DNA from: JAEUKA01 sp035328405
GTDB lineage: Bacteria > Myxococcota_A > Polyangia > Palsa-1104 > JAEUJZ01
DNA: 64,000 nucleotides
Direction of reading: 5' to 3'
NCBI GenBank assembly: GCA_035328405.1
Contig: DAOLIT010000025.1
Coordinates: forward strand, 1 to 64,000
The translations under genes and the position numbers were made by a program. This document shows, piece after piece, positions 8,036 through 17,568 of the stretch; the first letter of the stretch is position 1; each line of letters opens with the position of its first letter. Below the pieces are notes generated by a model. The model saw only the letters and a program-made list of their open reading frames with translations, was not told where the DNA came from and searched no databases.

Positions 8036-9510
8036 CAAAACACCCCCAGCGCATCCAATGCCGACGCCAGCCGCTCGATGTTTTCCTCGAAATGGTCGAT
8101 CGGTTGTGGCAGCGGGGACGTGAGTTTCGGTAGTCCTTTTTTCGTCCGCAACACATCGACGAATACCCGCGCAAAGTGCGGATTTTTGAACAGATCGTGA
8201 ATGAACGTGCCGAGCACCAACTGTTTTGGGTCCACCGCTCCGTCGAAAGAACCGTGATGTTGAAAGAGCGGCAGCGCAGTTCGATACAACGCTTGGCCCG
8301 TGTGGATTTCGTAACCGGCAAGCTGCCCAGCCTCACGAAATGGATTGTCTTCCGTCGGAAAATATCGGCACGGACGCACGATCTTGTTTCGCTGAAAAAC
8401 AAAATCCACGTCGAGCAGACCCAAACCCGCCACCGTGCCGTGTTCGGATTCGGTGCGTTCCGGGTCAAACAGCGTGTGGCCGAGCATCTCGAAACCGCCA
8501 CAAATGCCCAAAATCGGTGTACGGCCCACCTGAGCCAGCACCGCGTCGGCCAAACCGGACCGACGAATGTGCAAAAGATCCCACGTCGTGTTTTTGCTGC
8601 CTGGCAGCACGATCGCGTCGGGAAAACCCAATTCGTCTGCGTGCCTGACGAAACGCACACGCACATGTTCTTCCAGGGACAGCGGCTCGAAATCCGTCGC
8701 GTTCGCGATGTGCGGAACATACAAAACCGCGATGTCCACGTCGGGATGCGGGCACGCGCGCGGACGGATGCGGTCTTCCTCTTCCAAACGCAGGTCCAAA
8801 AACGGCAACACCGACACGCGAGCCGAGCCGATGTGAGGCCGCAGAAAATCAATCCCACCGTCGAGAATTTTGGGATCTCCGCGAAATTTGTTGATCAAAA
8901 AACCGCGAACCCGCGACGCATCCGACGGTTCCGAAAGCGACAGCACCTGCAAAGTGCCAAGGATGTCCGCAAATACGCCACCTTTGTCGATGTCGGCGAC
9001 GATGTGAACGTCCGCATCCAGCCGCGCCGCCAAACCAAAATTCACGACATCGAGTGCCCGCAAATTCGGCTCGGCACAACTGCCCGCTCCCTCGACGACA
9101 ATCGCGTCGTAATTCTTTTTCAGCGTTTCAATGGCCGCATCGATCGCTTGCCATTTCAGGTTTTGAAGCTTGTCCGACCCAAAATAGTCTGCCGCCGTCA
9201 CATCTGCGAAAGGCTTTCCGAGCAAAACAAGCTGGCTCACGTCGTCGCTTTTCGGTTTGAGCAAAATCGGATTCATCGCGACGTGCGGTTTTTGTTTCGC
9301 AGCCTGCGCCTGCACTGCCGTCGAGCGCGCAATTTCTTCGCCCGATTCCGTCGCATACGAATTGAGCGACATGTTTTGCGACTTGAGCGGCGCAACCGCA
9401 AGTCCGCGACGAGCGAGCAACCGACACAAACCGGCGACGATCGTGGTTTTTCCCGCGTTGGAACTCGTACCAAAAATAGCGAGGGGCTTTTGCAACTGAA
9501 AACGGGTCAA
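8035..9510 (-). CDS. cobQ: Cobyric acid synthase
   Basis: Glutamine- and ATP-dependent amidation of adenosylcobyrinate a,c-diamide at four side chains to give adenosylcobyric acid, in the cytoplasm. The P-loop-like GTSSNAGKTT (residues 14-23) and LKSQNMSLNSYAT (43-55) are typical of CobQ. The glutamine amidotransferase half has the nucleophile motif LGICGGFEMLG near residue 335 and the late His segment FQHHGSFDG. 491 residues is the usual length. It is the only corrin-pathway enzyme in the window. It overlaps the propeller lipoprotein gene and is followed by the BtuFCD-like importer genes. Confidence 0.95.
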   Translation of the reverse strand: MTRFQLQKPLAIFGTSSNAGKTTIVAGLCRLLARRGLAVAPLKSQNMSLNSYATESGEEIARSTAVQAQAAKQKPHVAMNPILLKPKSDDVSQLVLLGKPFADVTAADYFGSDKLQNLKWQAIDAAIETLKKNYDAIVVEGAGSCAEPNLRALDVVNFGLAARLDADVHIVADIDKGGVFADILGTLQVLSLSEPSDASRVRGFLINKFRGDPKILDGGIDFLRPHIGSARVSVLPFLDLRLEEEDRIRPRACPHPDVDIAVLYVPHIANATDFEPLSLEEHVRVRFVRHADELGFPDAIVLPGSKNTTWDLLHIRRSGLADAVLAQVGRTPILGICGGFEMLGHTLFDPERTESEHGTVAGLGLLDVDFVFQRNKIVRPCRYFPTEDNPFREAGQLAGYEIHTGQALYRTALPLFQHHGSFDGAVDPKQLVLGTFIHDLFKNPHFARVFVDVLRTKKGLPKLTSPLPQPIDHFEENIERLASALDALGVF

Positions 9511-9532
9511 AAAGAGGGGGTTTCCGTCGGTA

Positions 9533-9805
9533 CTACTTGTCGATCGTGGATTCTTCTTCTTTGAAACGGTTGAGCGTCATGCACTCGCGGAAAAACATCT
9601 CGACCCGCGACTTCATCTCACTCTTTTCGTCGGCGGAAAGCCCCGCGCGCCATCCAACTTGACCTTCGGACCACACCTTGCACAGGTGTTTTTGCTGTTC
9701 GACGACTTCCGGTGTCGTATCCGGTCGAACCCACGCTTTGCTGGTTTCCGTGCATCCAGCGACGAACACAGCGAATGAAAAAAGCAACACGCAAGTCGGT
9801 TTCAT
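9533..9805 (-). CDS. Small lipoprotein of unknown function
   Basis: 90 residues. The frame is open to 9862, but the ATG at 9805 has AAGGAGA upstream and begins a proper signal, MKPTCVLLFSFAVFVAGC, with lipobox VAGC. The mature part is charged and probably helical and holds one further Cys. It lies 22 bases ahead of cobQ in the same direction. I do not recognise a family. Confidence 0.7.
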   Translation of the reverse strand: MKPTCVLLFSFAVFVAGCTETSKAWVRPDTTPEVVEQQKHLCKVWSEGQVGWRAGLSADEKSEMKSRVEMFFRECMTLNRFKEEESTIDK

Positions 9806-9877
9806 GGGCTTTCTGTCTCCTTGGTTTTTGATGGAGGTTGAGCGGATTTTCGCCCAAACCACTTGCGTGCGTAAAGC

Positions 9878-10756
9878 CTACTTGCGCGGAGATTTGCTCG
9901 ACGCCGGCCCCTCACATTCCACAAAACCCTCTGTGAACAGGTTGTTGTCTCGAAGGTGCGCCAGTTCAAAGCGCCTTTTTTCTGGCGAGACAATCGACAC
10001 GACCGACTCTGGTATGCCGTCGCCATCGGCATCCACGACGGCAGCAACACGCGCCTGACTCGACGGACCTTTCACCGCACGCAAAAGCAGCGTCAATTCG
10101 GGTCGCCGACCCAGCGTTCCGACCAGCACCCGGTTTGCCAAAGGCCCAGGGCAGACCCATTCGTCCAGGCGTTCGCGCACGCCATCTCCGTCGAGGTCCA
10201 CGGCCCACGAGGCGATCGGTTTGGGTGGATCGGTTTCGCGAACCGGCTGTGAGCCAAGCCGTTCACATGCTGCGAACATGCCGCGCCGCTGGCTGGGTGT
10301 CTCACGGACCCAATCGTCTTCCGACGGAGGCACCACCAAAACGGGCCGCGCGAGGTCTGCCCACAACGCGACTCCGTCCTTGGGCACATTCGCTTGCTCG
10401 GAAGCCATCGCAAACGCGGGCAGCGGCTGACCAGCATACGCACACCTGGACCTACCCGACGGCACCAGCGCAACTTCGAGCTGGTTCGAGAAAAACACAA
10501 CCACTGGTTTGCCCGTCGGCAAAAGCCCGACGCAATCGGCACCCCACATTCGACGGTCGCGGTCGTGGCAGAAAAGCGGAAACAGCAGGGCCCCATCCGA
10601 CACAAACAACACCGATCGACCCGCCGTCGCTGCAAACGGCTGCTTGGCCACCGCTGGAAGAGGCGATGCCGTCGGGGTTGTCCCATTCGAGTGCTCGACG
10701 CGATTGCAAGACAACGCCAGCCCCAAAACCCAAGGCACCGCGTCGGAAAACCGCAT
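9878..10756 (-). CDS. Putative lipoprotein with DxDGDG elements
   Basis: 292 residues. A short hydrophobic N-terminus ends in LALSC (Cys17), read as a lipoprotein signal. Two late segments, DLDGDGVRERLDEW (near residue 193) and DADGDGIPESVVSI (near residue 245), match the Asp-rich calcium-loop style of FG-GAP or thrombospondin type 3 repeats. It starts 6 bases after the FKBP gene and precedes the small lipoprotein gene, so it is likely in the same transcript. Function unknown; probably a periplasm-facing or surface protein. Confidence 0.7.
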   Translation of the reverse strand: MRFSDAVPWVLGLALSCNRVEHSNGTTPTASPLPAVAKQPFAATAGRSVLFVSDGALLFPLFCHDRDRRMWGADCVGLLPTGKPVVVFFSNQLEVALVPSGRSRCAYAGQPLPAFAMASEQANVPKDGVALWADLARPVLVVPPSEDDWVRETPSQRRGMFAACERLGSQPVRETDPPKPIASWAVDLDGDGVRERLDEWVCPGPLANRVLVGTLGRRPELTLLLRAVKGPSSQARVAAVVDADGDGIPESVVSIVSPEKRRFELAHLRDNNLFTEGFVECEGPASSKSPRK

Positions 10757-10762
10757 CCGCCC

Positions 10763-11287
10763 CTATTTTCGACCTTTTTTGCTGGGCTTGTCAGCGACGG
10801 GAACGATATCCACCAATTCGACATCGAACACCAGCATGCCGTGTGGGCCGCCGGGCCGTCGTGGTGTATCTCCATACGCAAGCTCGGAGGGAATCCACAT
10901 GCGCCGCTTTTCCCCCGCCACCATCAATTTCAGCCCTTCTTGCCAGCCTTTGATGAGCAGGTCGAGCGGAAACTGGGCCACAAAGCCAGCTCCCTTTTTC
11001 TCGGACGTGTCAAACAGTTTTCCGTCCGTCATCCACCCCGAATAGCGAACTTTGACCTCGCAGCCTGCCGTCGGGTGATCCGTGCCATTTCCCTTTGCAA
11101 GGACTTTTGTCACAAGACCAGTTTTGGTCTTTTCTCCGTCGGTAGGAGGGGCTTTCACGTCGGGCGGCGCGGGCAAATCCGGGAGAGGTGGTTTTTTGAT
11201 GGGAGGTGGAGCTTCGTCGGCAAACACCGATCCAGCATCCATCGAGCACAACGCACCAAACATCGCGAACGCAAAAATGAGACGCAT
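10763..11287 (-). CDS. Exported FKBP-type peptidyl-prolyl isomerase
   Basis: 174 residues with a signal peptide (residues 1-23, ending GSVFA) and a Pro/Lys-rich linker. The FKBP domain (about 58-165) shows VKVRYSGWMTDGKLFDTS, FPLDLLIKGWQEGLKLM and RRMWIPSELAYGD, the substrate-pocket residues of active FKBPs. It catalyses cis-trans isomerisation of prolyl bonds, here outside the cytoplasm. It is the first gene of the long minus-strand run and diverges from mfd across 55 bases that must hold both promoters. Confidence 0.92.
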   Translation of the reverse strand: MRLIFAFAMFGALCSMDAGSVFADEAPPPIKKPPLPDLPAPPDVKAPPTDGEKTKTGLVTKVLAKGNGTDHPTAGCEVKVRYSGWMTDGKLFDTSEKKGAGFVAQFPLDLLIKGWQEGLKLMVAGEKRRMWIPSELAYGDTPRRPGGPHGMLVFDVELVDIVPVADKPSKKGRK

Positions 11288-11342
11288 AAGGCCACTCTAC
11301 TTTGCCGACGCATGCGAGAGCAATGCGGTATAACGCCGCGCC

Positions 11343-14300
11343 ATGGATCGGGTCGTTCCAGGCGACGAAACACAACAACCAGTTCTTTCTATCGACGACA
11401 TTCCCACGTCTCCCCTCCGCGCTGCGTTGCCCGCGTTGCAAACCTTGCTGGCAGCAGGGCATCGTCGGGTCCGCTGTTTGGGCGCGCTCGGGCCGTTGCA
11501 GGCACTTGTCATCGCCAAATGGATTGCAGCGAAGAAAAAGCCGCCTTTGCCCGTTTGCGTCGTCGTGGCCGACGAAGATTCGGCAAAAACGCTTCGCAAG
11601 GATCTGCAATTTTTCTTACACCGAGAGCACACCACCGAGGACCCATCCGCTTCCGAGGCGGTGATGGTGTTGCCCGAGTTTGACGTGACGCCGTGGTCGG
11701 ATGCATCTCCCGAGCGAGCGACGGTGTTGTCTCGAATGTCGGCGCTTTTTCGATTGTCTCAAAAAAGCGTTTTGCCGCCGCTGTGCATGGTCGCTTCCGT
11801 CGAAGCACTGTCGCGAAAGGTAGTCAAAAAGGCCGCGTTTGCCGATTTGGTCGATATCGTCGTCGCAGAAGAAGAACTCGATCGGGACCAACTGATCCGG
11901 CGTTTGGCCTCGGGCGGATACACGAGAGCACCTGTTTGCGAGGACGCCGGAACGTATGCGGTGCGAGGCGGTGTGCTCGACGTATTTGTCCCGCTGTATC
12001 GCTTTCCGATTCGGATCGAGTTTTTTGGCGACCTCGTGGAGTCGCTGCGGTTTTTCGATCCGGCGACGCAGCGCACCATGCGCAAAACCGAAGAGTTTTA
12101 CGTACACCCCGTTCGCGAGACGATCCTGACACGGGGACACAAGGTGCGACAGAGGCTGCTCGATGCGGGCGATTTGGCCGTGCATCCGTCGTCCAGGACA
12201 CGACAGCTTTTGGAACAAATCGAATCGGGCTCCGATTTTTTCGGCGTCGAGTCGCTGATTCCCGCATTCCACGACGAGATGGTTTCGATCCGAGAGTATT
12301 TGCCTGAGAGCACCGCGTTTGTTGTGCTCGAACCGCACCGTGTTTTGGACCGACTGTGCGAGCTGCATCGCGACGGTGAACTTTCGCACGCAAAGCGTCT
12401 TGCAGAGCACAAACTTTCGTTTTCTCCGTCGGAATTTTTTGTTTCCACCGATGAGCTGCGAAAGCTCGTGTACGGCGGACCCGATGCCTCGAACGTGTGC
12501 CTCGAGTTGGACCCGTTGGTCGTGACCGGCGAAGATGTTGATGTTCCGACGGTGAGATTGTGCGGCGAGGATCACAAAACCCTCGCGGCGGAACTGCAAC
12601 GCGGTCAGAAAGAAAAACACGAACACCTTCTGAAACCACTCGCAGCGGCGCTGCGGAAAAACCAAGACGAGGGCATTCGATCGGTGTTGGTCGCTTCGAC
12701 GTTGCAAGGTGGCGAGCGACTCGATTCTCTGCTGCGCGGCTATGGTCTAAAACCGACGTTGCATCGTCCCGGTTTGTCGTCGCTGGCGATCGAACAAAAA
12801 GCGGGCGAAACGCTGCATCAATTCGATCTTTTGGATTCCGACCCGTCGCTGCTTGGAAAAATGGAGATACGCGTTGGGTCGCTGCTCCGAGGCGTCGATT
12901 TGCCGCTCGACCGCGTGTCGATTTTTTCCGAGGCCGAGATTTTTGGCGAAAAAGCAATCCGCCGTGCCACGAAAACGACGAAAAAGCCGTCGCTCGGCGA
13001 TTTGAAACACCTGGAAGTAGGCGGTTTCGTCGTCCATGCGCTGCACGGCGTTGGTCGGTATCGAGGGCTCACCAAATTGCCGGTTCGGACGGGCGGCGTT
13101 TCGGTGGACTTTATGCACCTCGAATACGACGGTGGGCAGCTTTATTTGCCCGTTTGGCGTCTGTCGGAAGTGCAGCGATACGTCGGTGCCGAGGGTGCGA
13201 CGCCAAAACTCGACCGAATGGGCGGCGAGACGTTTGCGAAAACACGCAGCAAAGTCAAAAAAGAAGTCCAACAAGTCGCCGAGGAGCTGCTGAAGCTGTA
13301 TGCGCAAAGGCAAGCACTTCCAGGCCATTCGTTTGCGCTCGATTCCGACGGACAGCAGTTGTTTTCCGAATTTGAGGCGACGTTTCCGTTTGAAGAAACG
13401 CCGGACCAAGCACGGGCCATCGAGGAGGTTCTCGACGACATGGATCGCGTTCAACCGATGGACCGGCTGGTGTGCGGAGACGTGGGATACGGGAAAACCG
13501 AGGTCGCGATGCGCGCGGCGGCCAAAGCCGTTTTGGCCGGAAAACAAGTCGCTGTGCTCGCTCCGACGACCGTTTTGGTCGAACAACACGCGGCGACTTT
13601 TGCGAATCGAATGAAGGCGCTGCCGGTCACGGTGTCGTCGCTGTCGCGTTTTCGGACGCGCGCCGAACAGTTGCAGGATCTCAAAAAATTGGGAGACGGG
13701 GCGCTCGATATTGTCATTGGGACGCATCGGTTGCTGTCGAACGATGTGCGATGGAAAGACCTCGGTTTGGTCATCATCGACGAGGAGCAGCGTTTTGGAG
13801 TCAAACACAAAGAGCGGTTGCGGCAATTTCGTTCGCAGGTCGATACGCTGACGCTGACCGCGACGCCGATTCCTCGGACGCTGCATATGGCGCTGTCCGG
13901 CGTGCGCGAAATCTCGATCATCTCGACGGCACCAGCCGATCGGTTGGCGATTCGGACCATTGTCGCTCGTGACACCGACGCTTTGATCCGCGACGGAATC
14001 GAACGTGAGTTGCGACGAGGCGGGCAGGTCTTTTTTGTCCACAATCGCGTCGAGACAATCGGCAAGTGGGCGCGCCGTTTGCAGGAAATGCTGCCCGAAC
14101 TGCGGATTCGCGTCGGTCACGGGCAGATGGAATCCGACGAACTGGAGCAAGTGATGCTCGATTTTGTCGAGGGCCGGGCAGATGTACTGCTGTGTACGAC
14201 CATCATCGAGAGTGGGCTCGATATCCCTCGAGCGAACACCATGTTTGTGGATCGCGCCGACACGTTCGGTTTGTCACAGCTTTATCAACTTCGAGGCCGC

Positions 14301-15053
14301 ATCGGTCGCTCGACGAACCGCGCGTTTTGCTATTTGCTGATTCCGCCCGAGGCGAGCATGACCTCCGAGGCGAAACAGCGGCTGGCCGTGTTGCAGCGTT
14401 TTTCGGATTTGGGCTCGGGCTTTAGCATTGCGAGCCACGATTTGGAAATTCGCGGTGCGGGCGACCTGTTGGGCACCAGGCAGTCGGGCACAATCGCCGC
14501 CGTCGGTTTCGAGATGTACACGCGAATGCTCGAGGAAGCCGTCGCTGAGTTGCAAGGCCAGCCATTGCAAAGACCGCTTGATCCCGATTTGACGTGCGAT
14601 TTGGTCGCGTACATTCCCGAGGAATACCTACCGGACACGGGCCAGCGGTTGGATTTTTATCGGAAGCTCAGCCTTGCCGAGGACGAAATGGTGGTTTCGG
14701 ATGCGTTGACCGAGCTGGCCGATCGGTACGGTGCGCTGCCCGACGAAGTGAAGTGTTTGGGCGAGCTGATGGTGGTCAAATCTTTGGCCCGCAAACTTCG
14801 GTGTGCGTCGCTCGAACTCGTCGAAACACGGCTTTGCTTGAGTCTGCGCGACGACACGCCCCTCGACTCAAACAAGGTCGTGCGTCTTCTGAGCAAGCCG
14901 AAATCCCCGTGGAAACTCACGCCGGATCAGCGTTTGCAGCGTGCATTCATCGGGGACAAAGAACGGGCCGATCGGTTGTCGCTGTCGAAAATGTTGCTGG
15001 CTGATTTGCTGGCGACGGCAGCCCCGGAGCCAACCGCCGGGCAGCGGACTTGA
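11343..15053 (+). CDS. mfd: Transcription-repair coupling factor
   Basis: Mfd removes RNA polymerase stalled at DNA damage and recruits UvrA. 1236 residues, slightly longer than the usual 1150. The N-terminal UvrB-like part is followed by the RNA-polymerase-interacting domain (LEYDGGQLYLPVWRLSEVQR near residue 595) and a RecG-like helicase motor: Walker A GDVGYGKTEVA near residue 712, DEEQ box IIDEEQRFGVKHKERL near 812, motif TATPIPRTLHMAL near 840, and the translocation motif around 1040-1060. The C-terminal TRCF domain is present (YIPEEYLPDTGQRLDFYRKL near 1090). All expected domains are intact. It diverges from the FKBP gene. Confidence 0.97.
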   Translation: MDRVVPGDETQQPVLSIDDIPTSPLRAALPALQTLLAAGHRRVRCLGALGPLQALVIAKWIAAKKKPPLPVCVVVADEDSAKTLRKDLQFFLHREHTTEDPSASEAVMVLPEFDVTPWSDASPERATVLSRMSALFRLSQKSVLPPLCMVASVEALSRKVVKKAAFADLVDIVVAEEELDRDQLIRRLASGGYTRAPVCEDAGTYAVRGGVLDVFVPLYRFPIRIEFFGDLVESLRFFDPATQRTMRKTEEFYVHPVRETILTRGHKVRQRLLDAGDLAVHPSSRTRQLLEQIESGSDFFGVESLIPAFHDEMVSIREYLPESTAFVVLEPHRVLDRLCELHRDGELSHAKRLAEHKLSFSPSEFFVSTDELRKLVYGGPDASNVCLELDPLVVTGEDVDVPTVRLCGEDHKTLAAELQRGQKEKHEHLLKPLAAALRKNQDEGIRSVLVASTLQGGERLDSLLRGYGLKPTLHRPGLSSLAIEQKAGETLHQFDLLDSDPSLLGKMEIRVGSLLRGVDLPLDRVSIFSEAEIFGEKAIRRATKTTKKPSLGDLKHLEVGGFVVHALHGVGRYRGLTKLPVRTGGVSVDFMHLEYDGGQLYLPVWRLSEVQRYVGAEGATPKLDRMGGETFAKTRSKVKKEVQQVAEELLKLYAQRQALPGHSFALDSDGQQLFSEFEATFPFEETPDQARAIEEVLDDMDRVQPMDRLVCGDVGYGKTEVAMRAAAKAVLAGKQVAVLAPTTVLVEQHAATFANRMKALPVTVSSLSRFRTRAEQLQDLKKLGDGALDIVIGTHRLLSNDVRWKDLGLVIIDEEQRFGVKHKERLRQFRSQVDTLTLTATPIPRTLHMALSGVREISIISTAPADRLAIRTIVARDTDALIRDGIERELRRGGQVFFVHNRVETIGKWARRLQEMLPELRIRVGHGQMESDELEQVMLDFVEGRADVLLCTTIIESGLDIPRANTMFVDRADTFGLSQLYQLRGRIGRSTNRAFCYLLIPPEASMTSEAKQRLAVLQRFSDLGSGFSIASHDLEIRGAGDLLGTRQSGTIAAVGFEMYTRMLEEAVAELQGQPLQRPLDPDLTCDLVAYIPEEYLPDTGQRLDFYRKLSLAEDEMVVSDALTELADRYGALPDEVKCLGELMVVKSLARKLRCASLELVETRLCLSLRDDTPLDSNKVVRLLSKPKSPWKLTPDQRLQRAFIGDKERADRLSLSKMLLADLLATAAPEPTAGQRT

Positions 15054-15104
15054 CCCGAGCCGAAAACGCTGCTACTCCGGCACGACGCTGTGGAGCCCAA
15101 ACGA

Positions 15105-16112
15105 ATGCAACCTCTCTTCTTGAAGCCCAAGACAACCTTGCCTGCTCGATGTGCGCTCAAACGCGCGAAGGTCTGCTTTTCTGGCCTGTTTCTCGTCGGT
15201 GGGTTGCTTTTCGGTTGCGATGAACCTCCGCCGAGCGGACCGGACCTGGGCGACATGCGGCCCGTGGCGATGGATCTCAAACAAGTGTGCGACGGCGCGC
15301 ATCACCCTGCGACGGACATGCGATCACAAGGCGGAGGCCGAACGATTCGCCCCGGCGAAATCGGGAGCCCATGCACAAAGGATACTGATTGTCAACAGGG
15401 AAACGGACAGCGGGTATGTTTCAAAACAAATCTGTTGAATGACGACAAGGGCGCAGCGACGCCCGGCGGATATTGTTCCGCGATGTGCGGCGGGGATGCG
15501 GACTGCGGTCCACAAAACTACTGTTTGAGCTTTCCTCCGTCGGGTGTGTCGTATTGTGTCGCTGGTTGCAACGATGCGGCGACGTGTCGGAAGACCGACT
15601 ATCTGTGCATGTTTTTGGACACGGTGAGCGCGTGTTTGCCTCGGTTCAAAAGCATGACGTGCAATCCCACCGACGGGAATCCGTGCAGCACCGTCATCAC
15701 AATTCCAGACAAACAGCCCGGCGGGTGCGTGCGCCAAGCTTATGAAGACGACCGATCTGGAATTTGTTATCCGACGTGCGGAATCGGGGCGGAGTGTCCT
15801 CAGGACAGCAGTGGCGCATCTTTGACATGCCGCTTTTTGAGCAGCTTTCCGACGGGAGATAGTTTTTCGGGAAATTTGTGTTTGCCCAAGCCCAGCGCGT
15901 TGCCCAAACCAGACGGTGCGACGTGCTTGTTTGCCGATGAGTGTCAGGCTGGGTTGCAATGCGACCTTCCCTATGTCACCGACGGACAACCGACGCGAAA
16001 ATGCCGCAAATTGTGCGATTTGTCCTCGGCTGCGTCGGATTGTCCCAGCGGCCAAGCTTGTCGCAACGTGTTTGGAACGTGCTCGGGAGCGGGTCTTTGT
16101 CGTCCGCTGTAG
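15105..16112 (+). CDS. Cys-rich lipoprotein of unknown function
   Basis: 335 residues from the ATG at 15105, which has GGAG ten bases upstream; a GTG at 15090 is the alternative. The signal has a long basic n-region, a hydrophobic run and the lipobox LLFGC. The mature protein carries many Cys in loops such as CTKDTDCQQG, CGGDADCGPQNYC and CNDAATC, spaced like small disulfide-bonded repeats common in secreted proteins of Myxococcota. It was probably built for the cell surface or periplasm, where disulfides form. No enzyme motif seen. It follows mfd by 51 bases. Confidence 0.75.
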   Translation: MQPLFLKPKTTLPARCALKRAKVCFSGLFLVGGLLFGCDEPPPSGPDLGDMRPVAMDLKQVCDGAHHPATDMRSQGGGRTIRPGEIGSPCTKDTDCQQGNGQRVCFKTNLLNDDKGAATPGGYCSAMCGGDADCGPQNYCLSFPPSGVSYCVAGCNDAATCRKTDYLCMFLDTVSACLPRFKSMTCNPTDGNPCSTVITIPDKQPGGCVRQAYEDDRSGICYPTCGIGAECPQDSSGASLTCRFLSSFPTGDSFSGNLCLPKPSALPKPDGATCLFADECQAGLQCDLPYVTDGQPTRKCRKLCDLSSAASDCPSGQACRNVFGTCSGAGLCRPL

Positions 16113-16741
16113 TTGCCGCGCTGTGGTCCGTGTTCGACGAACTTGTGCAGCAAGCAACCCTCGATGTCGAGGCCGTTTCGTCGGCGCGCCGCCTGTATTC
16201 CGAACTGACGGGTACCGTCGAGCCGAGCCATGAATTGTTTGTGCCGAGGTCGGATGCGTTCGTCGAATGGTTTTTGCTGGAACACCGCGACGTTTTTGGC
16301 CAGACGCCCGTCCAACGTCGGTTGTCAACCATGGCTCCCGACGACAAAACCAGGCCGCACCTTTTGGCGTTGCGGGCCTCTTATCGCAGTTTGTTTCAAC
16401 TTCGCGGTCTGAAACCCAAGCAAATTGTGCTGGACGATTTGATCGGTGGTGGCCGGTTTCTCGTCGAGGACAACCGCTTTTTTCTTGAAATTACTTCAGA
16501 CGATTTGTTCGAGGCGCGGCTGATTCCCATCCCAGGATTTTGTCCGGCGCTGTGCCTCGGTCGAGCCCTTCAATTTCATCCGAAAGAAGCGGCGCACGCG
16601 GTTTTGACGCTCGTCCAAGAAGACTTGGCTCGCGGAAAAACGCGGACGGACTTGCTTGCGAGGCTGGCCCGGTTGCGTGTTCGCGCGTCCGCGTATAGGC
16701 ACATGTTTGCAGCGCGGGTTTATTCGCAAACTGCCGGCTAA
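16097..16741 (+). CDS. Protein of unknown function
   Basis: About 214 residues; the frame is open from 15941 inside the preceding lipoprotein gene. That long overlap is unlikely, so I place the start at the TTG at 16097 with weak GGGAG upstream; a GTG at 16130 is also possible. The protein is mostly helical by composition, with RRLYSELTGTVEP early and a basic C-terminus (GKTRTDLLARLARLRVRASA) that could touch nucleic acid. No family recognised. It lies between a lipoprotein gene and the cyclophilin gene on the same strand. Confidence 0.55.
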   Translation: MSSAVVAALWSVFDELVQQATLDVEAVSSARRLYSELTGTVEPSHELFVPRSDAFVEWFLLEHRDVFGQTPVQRRLSTMAPDDKTRPHLLALRASYRSLFQLRGLKPKQIVLDDLIGGGRFLVEDNRFFLEITSDDLFEARLIPIPGFCPALCLGRALQFHPKEAAHAVLTLVQEDLARGKTRTDLLARLARLRVRASAYRHMFAARVYSQTAG

Positions 16742-16811
16742 AAAAGCGATCTTTTTCAGTACACTGGCATACATTGGTCAGGCACACACTCACACACAAG
16801 GAGCACATCCG

Positions 16812-17534
16812 ATGAAGACGACAACTTGGGCCATTTCTCTGTGCATCGCGCTGGCTGGAACCGGAGGCGTTTCCGTCGCTGCGCAAGATCCCGTTGGCGG
16901 CAAATTTTCGATCGAAGAAGCCACAAAAGGGCTGGGCAAAGGCACACTGACGGCCAAGATCGAAACGTCCCTCGGGACTTTTCACTGCGAGCTGTTCGAA
17001 CAAGACGCGCCTCAGACGGTCGCAAATTTCGTTGGTTTGGCGCGCGGTTTGCGTCCTTTCCTCGACCCAGGCACGTCGGAGTGGGTGAAGCGCCCCTTTT
17101 ACGACGGGCTCGTGTTTCACCGCGTGATTCCGTCGTTCATGATCCAAGGCGGCGACATTCGAGGCAACGGCAGCGGTGAGCCGGGATACACGATTCCCGA
17201 CGAGAAAAATGCGCCGCACAAGTTCGATCGTGGGGGCGTTCTGGCCATGGCGAACCGGGGTTCGAACACGGGCGGTTCCCAATTTTTCATCACCGAGCAA
17301 GCGCAACCGCCGCTCGACGACGGAGGAGCAGCGGGCGGCCACTACCAGATTTTTGGTCAGTGTGCCGAAGTCGATTTGGTCAGAAAAATCGCGCGCGTCC
17401 CCCGAACCGGCATGGATCGCCCACTCGCCGACGTGAAAATCACCAAAATCACGATCGACCGGGCCATAAAAGAAACACTTTCGCCCGTTCCAAAAGGCAC
17501 TGTCGGCGGAAAACCTGCTGCGAAAAAGCTGTAG
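16812..17534 (+). CDS. Exported cyclophilin-type peptidyl-prolyl isomerase
   Basis: 240 residues from the ATG at 16812, which has AAGGAG upstream and begins a signal peptide ending near SVAAQ (residue 26). The cyclophilin domain has FYDGLVFHRVIPSFMIQGGD and the active-site stretch GSNTGGSQFFIT, both close to the consensus for active enzymes. It speeds cis-trans prolyl isomerisation of envelope proteins. A short Lys/Pro/Gly tail ends the protein. The frame extends upstream to 16656 but that part overlaps the previous gene and has no signal. A second exported isomerase (FKBP) lies at 10763-11287. Confidence 0.93.
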   Translation: MKTTTWAISLCIALAGTGGVSVAAQDPVGGKFSIEEATKGLGKGTLTAKIETSLGTFHCELFEQDAPQTVANFVGLARGLRPFLDPGTSEWVKRPFYDGLVFHRVIPSFMIQGGDIRGNGSGEPGYTIPDEKNAPHKFDRGGVLAMANRGSNTGGSQFFITEQAQPPLDDGGAAGGHYQIFGQCAEVDLVRKIARVPRTGMDRPLADVKITKITIDRAIKETLSPVPKGTVGGKPAAKKL

Positions 17535-17568
17535 CCGTGTGTCAGGGCGGGTCGCGTGTGCGGATGGT

